DNA of 64,000 nt from Acidimicrobiia bacterium. GTDB lineage: Bacteria > Actinomycetota > Acidimicrobiia > Acidimicrobiales > Bin134. This document shows, piece by piece, positions 58,338-64,000 of this stretch. The translations under genes were made by a program, and so were the position numbers. Below the pieces are notes generated by a model. The model was given only the letters and a program-made list of their open reading frames with translations. It was not told where the DNA came from and searched no databases. The stretch lies in contig JAJDUJ010000027.1 of NCBI GenBank assembly GCA_022826705.1, forward strand, positions 103,880 to 167,879. The letters run 5' to 3'. Within the stretch, counting starts at the first letter, position 1; every line of letters begins with the position of its first letter.

Positions 58338-60293
58338 TTAGGTGGTGAGGCGATTGCGGTTGCGGGTGGCGCTGGCGAGGAGGAGGCCGGCGAGGATGAG
58401 GGTGGCGGCGATGATGAAGAGCAGGCGGCTTTCAACGCCGGTGGCGGGGAGTTCCTCGCCGTCCATGTCGTCCATGCCTCCGCTCATATCGTCCATGTCG
58501 CTGGCCACCGTCGTGATGCGGCCCTCGCCTCCTTCGGGGTAATCAGCGGCGGGGATGGTGCCGTTTAGGCCGTCGCTGATGTAGGCGGCCAGGGACTGTT
58601 GGTCGGTGAGGCCCAGGTGGGTTCGGGTACCGTCGCCGAAGAGGTATTGGTCGCCGCCGTTGGCCAGGAAGTTGAGGGTGACCAGGGCGATTGAGGGGGC
58701 ACCGTCCACCACGGCGCCGTCGCTCACGATGGCGGTGCCGTCATCCAGGGTGATGGATTGCACACGAGAGCCCGCGGTGGTGACGGTGTCGTCGTCGCCG
58801 ATCTCCTGGGGGGTGCCGGCTGGGTCGTAGACGAAGCTCAGTCCGGCCACCTGGGCGAAGCGTCCGCTGGAGCTCTCCACTCGGGATACGGCGTTCTCCA
58901 ACAGCACCTTCACCTGAGCGGGCGACACGTCTTCGATCACGGTCACGAGGTTGCCGAACGGGGAGATGTTGAAGGTCTCCAGCAGGCTGATCGGCCCGAC
59001 TGGGATCACCGAGTCGTTGCGGATCCCGCCGCCGTTCTGGAGGGCCGCGGCCGGTTCGGGCACGCCGAAGTCAGCGGCCAGCCGCTGTCCGTTCCACAGC
59101 AGGGCGTCGGCCAGCAGGTTGCCTTGGTTGGTCTCGTGGGTGCGGATTCCTGGCGAGCGGCGGCCGTCCAGGGGCACCTCGGTGGTGCCTACTGGGGTGG
59201 CAGCCAGCTCGGCCAACGCCGCGGCCACGGGCTCAGTCACCTGGGCCTGCACGTCGGGATGGGGCTCCACTGCGTCGGATTCTTCGCCGCCGATCACTCG
59301 GCGCAAGCCGCTGGTCTCGTCGATGGCGGTCACGTTCCCGTCGGCGTCGACGGTCAGGATCAGCTGGCCTACGTAGGTGTAGTCGCCTGGGGTGGTCACG
59401 ATAGGCACGCTGGCCCCGTCGGCCAGAGTGGCGGTGAGCGGGTAGGGGCCGTAGGGGTCGCCGTCGTCGGGCAGCAGCACGGTGCTGTCGTCGGCCAGCA
59501 AGGCCCCGCTGCCGCCCGCCACGATGGCGTCCACGCCCGTGAGCCCAGCGGCCAGATCGCTCTCCGCGCTCAACGCCTGCAAATGGGTGGACAGCACGAT
59601 GATGTCCACCCCGTCGCCGGTCAGCCGGTCGATCTCGGCCTGCACGATCTCGGCCACATTGGACATCACCGCCACGTTGCGGGGGCTGGAGATGTAGGTC
59701 AGCTCAGGGGTGGTGGCACCGATGATGCCGATGCTCCGGCCCTGCTTCTCCACCACCACCGACCTGGCGATCCGTCCCTGCTCCACCAGCGCGGCCAGCG
59801 CGGGCTCGTTGGAGAAGTCCAGGTTGGCGCTGATGAACGGGGCGGTGGTTGTCTCGGTGATGAACCGGGCCAGAAGATCGGGCCCCAGGTCGAACTCGTG
59901 GTTGCCGATGGTCAAGGCGTCGTAGCCGATGAGATTGAGAGCCAGCGCGTCGTAGAACGGGCTGTCGTCGCCGAGGCTCACCGACAGTTCGGGGCCGCTC
60001 AAGAAGTTGTCGCCCGAGCTGATGGTGATCACGGCCGCGCCGCCGTCGGTGGCCTGGGACCGCAGTTGGTGTACTAGCGAGGCGAAGCGGGCCACGCCGC
60101 CATGATCTGGGGCGGACGATGAGGCCTGCACCAGCTGCGATTCGCCGTCGTTGTGGTGCAGGATCACCAGTTGCAGATCGCCACTGCTCTCGCTGGTGGT
60201 CTCGACTTCTTGTGCGCCAGCGGTGACTGCGCCCAACAGGGCGGTAACCAGTCCCAAGGCGATCAGTGCCCACGCGAAACGGCGGATCTTCAT
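58338..60293 (-). CDS. Cell-wall-anchored 5'-nucleotidase family protein
   Basis: 651 residues. Signal peptide (RFAWALIALGLVTALLGAVTAGAQ in two parts), metallophosphoesterase motifs LVILHHNDGES, GDNFLSGPE, GNHEFDLGPD and STHLQ, then a 5'-nucleotidase C-terminal domain (NGGGIRNDSVIPVG). The tail reads ELPATGVES, membrane segment, RNRNR: an LPxTG-type sorting signal. Probably scavenges phosphate and nucleosides outside the cell. AAGGGAG ribosome-binding site sets the ATG; a longer frame upstream was rejected. Confidence 0.9.
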   Translation of the reverse strand: MKIRRFAWALIALGLVTALLGAVTAGAQEVETTSESSGDLQLVILHHNDGESQLVQASSSAPDHGGVARFASLVHQLRSQATDGGAAVITISSGDNFLSGPELSVSLGDDSPFYDALALNLIGYDALTIGNHEFDLGPDLLARFITETTTAPFISANLDFSNEPALAALVEQGRIARSVVVEKQGRSIGIIGATTPELTYISSPRNVAVMSNVAEIVQAEIDRLTGDGVDIIVLSTHLQALSAESDLAAGLTGVDAIVAGGSGALLADDSTVLLPDDGDPYGPYPLTATLADGASVPIVTTPGDYTYVGQLILTVDADGNVTAIDETSGLRRVIGGEESDAVEPHPDVQAQVTEPVAAALAELAATPVGTTEVPLDGRRSPGIRTHETNQGNLLADALLWNGQRLAADFGVPEPAAALQNGGGIRNDSVIPVGPISLLETFNISPFGNLVTVIEDVSPAQVKVLLENAVSRVESSSGRFAQVAGLSFVYDPAGTPQEIGDDDTVTTAGSRVQSITLDDGTAIVSDGAVVDGAPSIALVTLNFLANGGDQYLFGDGTRTHLGLTDQQSLAAYISDGLNGTIPAADYPEGGEGRITTVASDMDDMSGGMDDMDGEELPATGVESRLLFIIAATLILAGLLLASATRNRNRLTT

Positions 60294-60435
60294 CAGTCGG
60301 CTCCCTTGTCTTGATGAAGTCTCAATTGGACTTCGCAATTGTCGCTCCGGCACCACAGCGCTGTTGAGACTCTGCCACCCGCAGCATTACCCATGTCAAC
60401 GCAGGCGCGAATTCCGCGTGAACATCACTAGACAA

Positions 60436-60822
60436 TCAGGGTCGGATCACCTCGGGAGCCCAGTTCGATTCGAAGCCGATGCCCGACAGCCAGGTCTCCA
60501 CCAGCTTGCCGTTCTCGGCCCGAAAGGCCTGCACCCAGTCCCATTGGTTGCCGTCCACCTTCCAGGTGCCGATGGCCACCACGTGGTCGTCCTCGGCGAT
60601 GAGCCGGTAGCGCAGGTCGGTGAACTCGGCCTGGCTGCACAGCGCGGCCACCTGCTGCTGGTACTCCTCAGCGGTCACCGAGCGGGTGCCGCCCATCTCG
60701 TGGCGGACGTAGACCGGTCCGGCCAACTCCGGTACCAAGTCGGGATTCTGCGCCCCCCACATCTCGTCGTACCACCGCCGCAGCACGGCTTTGGTCTCCT
60801 CAGCTGTTCCTCGATCAGACAT
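60436..60822 (-). CDS. SnoaL-like / NTF2-fold protein
   Basis: 128 residues. RRWYDEMWGAQNPDLVPELA, YVRHEMGGT and LVETWLSGIG fit the SnoaL polyketide-cyclase-like fold. Such small proteins are often of unknown substrate. Leaderless box TAGCTT (60829-60834, minus strand) six bases before its ATG. Confidence 0.8.
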   Translation of the reverse strand: MSDRGTAEETKAVLRRWYDEMWGAQNPDLVPELAGPVYVRHEMGGTRSVTAEEYQQQVAALCSQAEFTDLRYRLIAEDDHVVAIGTWKVDGNQWDWVQAFRAENGKLVETWLSGIGFESNWAPEVIRP

Positions 60823-60828
60823 GGCTTG

Positions 60829-60889
60829 AAGCTACGGCAGCGGGGCGGCAGGTGCCGCGTCGGAAGCCGAAGGCCGGTACCGTCGCAGT
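60829..60889. promoter_or_regulatory. Divergent leaderless promoters, SnoaL-like gene and MFS gene
   Basis: Minus strand TAGCTT (60829-60834) and plus strand TACCGT (60878-60883), each six bases from its start codon, share a 67-base gap. Confidence 0.5.
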
Positions 60890-62158
60890 GTGAGCGACGC
60901 CGCCCCTGCATCTGCCTCGGGGATGTTCGCGTCGCTGGCCAACCGCAACTACCTCTTGTTGTGGTGGTCGGGGCTGGTGGCCTTCCTCGCCGTCGGGATG
61001 CAGATCCTGGCCCGGGGCTGGCTGGCCATCCAGCTCACCGACAGCAACTCCAGCTTCGCCCTGGTGCTGCTGGCCTTCGGCATCGGCATGGTCACCGTCA
61101 CCCCGTTCGGTGGAGTGGCCGCCGATCGGTTCCCCCGCCGCGCCCTCATCCTCGGCTCCCACTTCTCGCTCACCATCAGCGCGTTGTGGCTCGGGATCAT
61201 GGTGGTGTTGGGCTTGGAGCAGTTCTGGATGCTCCTATTGGCGTCGCTCATCCAGGGGTCGTCGTTCGCGTTCATGGGACCGGCCCGCATCGCCATGACC
61301 GGCGAGGTGGTGGAGCGCGAGCTGCTGTCCAACGCCATCTCGCTCACCCAGCTCACCGTGGCCAGTACCCAGACCGTGGGGCCGGCGCTGGCCGGATTCT
61401 TGGCGGACACGCCCAACTTTGGGCTTGCCGGGGTGTACCTGCTGAGCGCGGGCCTCACCGCGGTGGGAACCATCCCGGTGCTGATGCTGCCGAAGTCGCG
61501 CCCCGAGCAGCGGGAGGCCCACAGCCCCTTTGAGGAGATTGCCGAGGGAGTGGCGTATGTGGCCCGCAGCCCCTACCTGCGGGTGGTGGTGATCTCCACC
61601 GCTCTCATGCTGCTGGTGGCCATGCCCTACCTGGCGTTTCTGCCCAAGTTCACCGAGAGCGTGTTCGGGGTGGGAGCTCTGTGGCTGGGGGTTTTACAGG
61701 GGGCCAACGCGCTGGGTGGCACGGTGACCGCGCTGCAAGTTGCCCGAATGCGCGACAACGCCCTGCTTTGGCGACTGAGGGTCTTCAGCTTGGCCGTGGT
61801 GGCGGTGGGGGTGGCCGTGTTGGCCATAACGCCCAATCACCTGGTGGCGCTCCCGGTGCTCTTCTTTCTGGGCGGCGCGGCCACCACATTCCAAACCGCC
61901 AACATGTCGATGTCGCTGCTTCTGGCCGAGCCCGTGTACCACGGCCGGGTGCAGAGCCTGGTGATGATCGCGTTCAGCGCCCAGAGCCTGGTGGCGTTCC
62001 CCATGGGTGCCTTGGCCGACCAGATCGGGCTGCGGGAGATGCACGGCTACATGGCCGCAGCCACCGTACTGGTGGTGGTGTGGTCGGTGTTCGCCGGCCG
62101 CAGCGCCCGCAGCCAGACAGAGGCGGCCAGAGTCCAGGCCCGGCGGGCCAGTAGCTAG
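60890..62158 (+). CDS. MFS transporter, exporter-like
   Basis: 422 residues with about 12 hydrophobic segments. GGVAADRFPRRALILGSH is the loop 2-3 MFS signature; EIAEGVAYVARSPYLRVV opens the second half. Resembles the enterobactin exporter / macrolide efflux group (MFS_3 type). Substrate unknown. GTG start from promoter spacing. Confidence 0.87.
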   Translation: MSDAAPASASGMFASLANRNYLLLWWSGLVAFLAVGMQILARGWLAIQLTDSNSSFALVLLAFGIGMVTVTPFGGVAADRFPRRALILGSHFSLTISALWLGIMVVLGLEQFWMLLLASLIQGSSFAFMGPARIAMTGEVVERELLSNAISLTQLTVASTQTVGPALAGFLADTPNFGLAGVYLLSAGLTAVGTIPVLMLPKSRPEQREAHSPFEEIAEGVAYVARSPYLRVVVISTALMLLVAMPYLAFLPKFTESVFGVGALWLGVLQGANALGGTVTALQVARMRDNALLWRLRVFSLAVVAVGVAVLAITPNHLVALPVLFFLGGAATTFQTANMSMSLLLAEPVYHGRVQSLVMIAFSAQSLVAFPMGALADQIGLREMHGYMAAATVLVVVWSVFAGRSARSQTEAARVQARRASS

Positions 62159-62196
62159 CCCCTAGCGGTCCAAGCTCAGGTGCAATCAGCCCGCGC

Positions 62197-63039
62197 CTAG
62201 GCCCGGGCGCTCACCAGCCAGGCGGCGGCGCCCATGGTGATGCCATCGGCGGTGCGACGGCGCTCGACCATGGCTCCGAGGGCGGCCTTGACCCGGTCGA
62301 TCACGTGCTCGTCGGCGTTCTCGGGGATGGCCGTGCCGGGCAGCAGGTCCACGTAGTAGCGGACCAGCTCGTCAGTGGTGCCGCCGCCGATGTTTACCGG
62401 CAGGTCATGGGGGGTGATATCGATGTCTACCAGCCCGGCCTCGGTGAGGATCGAGCTGATCCGATCGGCCGAGGCCATTGAGAACGGCCCCGGTGCGTCG
62501 GGATCCATCGGCTCGGGCGGACCCAGCACCTCGGCCACGGCCTGTCCCGGCTCGGTAACCCAGGAGTTCTCGGCGGGGGAGCGCCAGCACACAAAGGTAA
62601 GGCGGCCCCCGGGCCTCAGTGCCCGCCGGAGGTTGGTGAATCCGGCCACCGGCTCGGCGAAGAACATGATCCCCATGCGGGAGAAGGCGGCGTCGAAGTG
62701 ACGGGGCTCGAACTGGTGGGCACCGGCATCGGCCACCACGAACGAGGCGTTGGCCAGTCCGGCGTCGGCGGCCCGGCGGCGGGCTTCGTCCAGCATGGGT
62801 GCCGACACGTCCACCCCGGTCACCTGTCCGCTCTCGCCCACCAGGCGGGCCAGTTCCAAGCTGGTGGTGCCGGTGCCGCAGCCGATGTCCAGCACATGCT
62901 CGCCGGGGTCGGGGTGCAGCCGGGCGATGGCGGCCTCCCCAAGAGAGGCCAGCATGGCGTCCAGCCTCTCCCGGTACTCCACCCACACCGGTCCCCGGTC
63001 GTTCCAATAGGTGCGGAGCGCATCGGCTACGTCGGCCAT
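62197..63039 (-). CDS. Class I SAM-dependent methyltransferase
   Basis: 280 residues, UbiE/COQ5-like: VLDIGCGTGTTSLELARLVG motif I, GVDVSAPMLDEARRRA, FDAAFSRMGIMFFAEPV. Substrate unknown. ATG gives MADVADALRTYWNDRG, six bases after CAGACT, a variant of the TAnnnT box. A much longer frame upstream is a shadow of the divergent gene. Confidence 0.87.
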   Translation of the reverse strand: MADVADALRTYWNDRGPVWVEYRERLDAMLASLGEAAIARLHPDPGEHVLDIGCGTGTTSLELARLVGESGQVTGVDVSAPMLDEARRRAADAGLANASFVVADAGAHQFEPRHFDAAFSRMGIMFFAEPVAGFTNLRRALRPGGRLTFVCWRSPAENSWVTEPGQAVAEVLGPPEPMDPDAPGPFSMASADRISSILTEAGLVDIDITPHDLPVNIGGGTTDELVRYYVDLLPGTAIPENADEHVIDRVKAALGAMVERRRTADGITMGAAAWLVSARA

Positions 63040-63161
63040 CGCCCAAGTCTGCCAGAACGCTCGGGCACGGGGGCAGGCCAAGCGCTTCTGCCACGCGCCG
63101 GCTACGGCGCAGGCCAAACCCCCGTGGCCGGTTGGTCTGCACCCATTCAGCCCAAGCGGGC

Positions 63162-63175
63162 TACAGTCCCCGGCG
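63162..63175 (+). promoter_or_regulatory. Possible promoter of the FAD-subunit gene
   Basis: TACAGT (63162-63167) with eight bases to GTG 63176; slightly longer spacing than the other leaderless candidates. Confidence 0.35.
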
Positions 63176-64000
63176 GTGAAACCTGCTCCTTTTGAATACC
63201 ACGCTCCCGAAACGGTGGCCGACGTGGTGAGCCTGCTGGCCGAGCACGGTGACGACGCCAAGCCCCTGGCCGGCGGCCAGAGTTTGGTGCCCCTGCTGGC
63301 CATGCGCCTTACTCGCTTTGAGCACATCGTGGACTTGAACCGGGTGGACGAGCTGTTCGGCGTGACCGCCGACAACGGCAGCGTCCGCATCGCGACCATG
63401 ACCCGCCAGGCCGCGGTCGAGACCGACGCCACAGTGGCCCACCGAGTGCCGCTGCTGCACCTGGCCACCCCCCACATCGGCCATTTCCAGATCCGCAACC
63501 GGGGCACCATCGGCGGCTCGGTGGCCCACGCCGACCCGGCGTCGGAGTATCCCGCGGTGATGCTGGCCCTGGATGGCACCGCCGAGATCGCCTCCGCGTC
63601 GGGCACCCGGGAGGTGCCGGCTGCCGAGTTCTTTGAGTCCACGTTCATGACCTCGGTGGCCCCCGATGAGCTGCTCACCGCCCTGCGGTTCTCGGCCTGG
63701 GACCAGCCGGCCGCGTTCGCCTTCGATGAGATCGCCCGGCGCAGCGGCGACTTCGCGCTGGCCGGCGCCGCGGTGGGTATCGGCACCGACGCAGCGGGGC
63801 GCATCAACCGGGCCGCGGTGGGAATGCTGGGCGTAGGCCCCACCCCGCTGAGGGCTTCGTCGGTGGAAGCGGCGCTGATGGGGCTGGCCGCGGCCGATGC
63901 TGACCCCCATGAGATCGGGCGGTTGGCGGCCGACGACATGGACCCGATAGGCGATGTCCATGCCAGCGCCGACTACCGCCGTCGGGCTGGCTCCACCCTG
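63176..64000 (+). CDS. Molybdo-hydroxylase FAD-binding subunit (CoxM/CutM type), 3' end outside window
   Basis: At least 275 residues of the medium subunit of CO dehydrogenase/xanthine-dehydrogenase family enzymes, carrying FAD and passing electrons from the Mo and Fe-S subunits. AGGQSLVPLLAMR and TIGGSVAHADPASEYPAVM are the two FAD-binding signatures; GVGPTPLRA follows. GTG start gives VKPAPFEYHAPETV. It runs off the window; partner subunits should follow. Substrate not predictable from this subunit. Confidence 0.9.
   Translation, partial: MKPAPFEYHAPETVADVVSLLAEHGDDAKPLAGGQSLVPLLAMRLTRFEHIVDLNRVDELFGVTADNGSVRIATMTRQAAVETDATVAHRVPLLHLATPHIGHFQIRNRGTIGGSVAHADPASEYPAVMLALDGTAEIASASGTREVPAAEFFESTFMTSVAPDELLTALRFSAWDQPAAFAFDEIARRSGDFALAGAAVGIGTDAAGRINRAAVGMLGVGPTPLRASSVEAALMGLAAADADPHEIGRLAADDMDPIGDVHASADYRRRAGSTL

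Overview
The window looks like chromosomal DNA of a high-GC actinobacterium, most likely an uncultivated member of the Acidimicrobiia. This is an inference from gene content: an actinobacterial-type integration host factor beside gmk and rpoZ, a PriA that has lost its Walker A motif, the aro-efp-nusB and pyrR-pyrB-pyrC-carAB blocks, a DUF1844-like gene beside infC, and many promoters of the form TAnnnT-N6-(A/G)TG that predict leaderless mRNAs. No tRNA, rRNA or CRISPR array was seen.

Layout. 1-13099: housekeeping operons on the + strand (aspS truncated by the window edge, rarA, small DUF6167-like gene, alaS, ruvX, mltG, aroE, A24 prepilin peptidase, aroK, aroB, aroQ, pepQ, efp, nusB). 13100-22850: an accessory island inserted between nusB and pyrR. 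It holds a tyrosine recombinase, a chimeric secreted fibronectin-type protein, a family of small membrane proteins whose four + strand members share an identical 54-bp promoter/start-codon module, two tiny genes, and an AlbA_2/HATPase regulator preceded by three 51-bp tandem repeats. 22974-32034: pyrimidine operon under an apparent PyrR RNA attenuator. 32087-37581: mihF, gmk, rpoZ, coaBC, metK, priA. 37720-44886: a sortase-type surface protein, a divergent rsmC-like/def pair, fmt, rsmB, mog-like, ribD, hisG, a cold-shock-like gene. 44873-47540: DUF1844-like gene, infC, rpmI, rplT, SpoU methyltransferase. 47550-53714: Rieske oxygenase, channel-like protein, nitronate monooxygenase-like enzyme, SLC41/MgtE-like transporter, PhoU/TrkA-C protein. 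53735-58296: small genes, a DUF222-HNH endonuclease and a PLD-nuclease/SF2-helicase fusion. 58338-64000: LPATG-anchored 5'-nucleotidase, SnoaL-like protein, MFS exporter, methyltransferase, and the start of a molybdo-hydroxylase FAD subunit cut by the window end.

How the genes work together. The operons are translated in tight relays. Genes either overlap directly (ATGA, GTGA, TTGA) or are separated by short gaps, and many of those gaps are filled by a 4-20 codon mini-ORF. The mini-ORF usually starts on the upstream stop codon and ends on the downstream start codon. I count a dozen such bridged junctions, including two tandem mini-ORFs between pyrB and pyrC. This pattern, the four-copy island module, the PyrR leader, the start-codon anomalies of infC, gmk and the SpoU gene, and the overlapping divergent leaderless promoters of def and the rsmC-like gene are the observations most worth following up.
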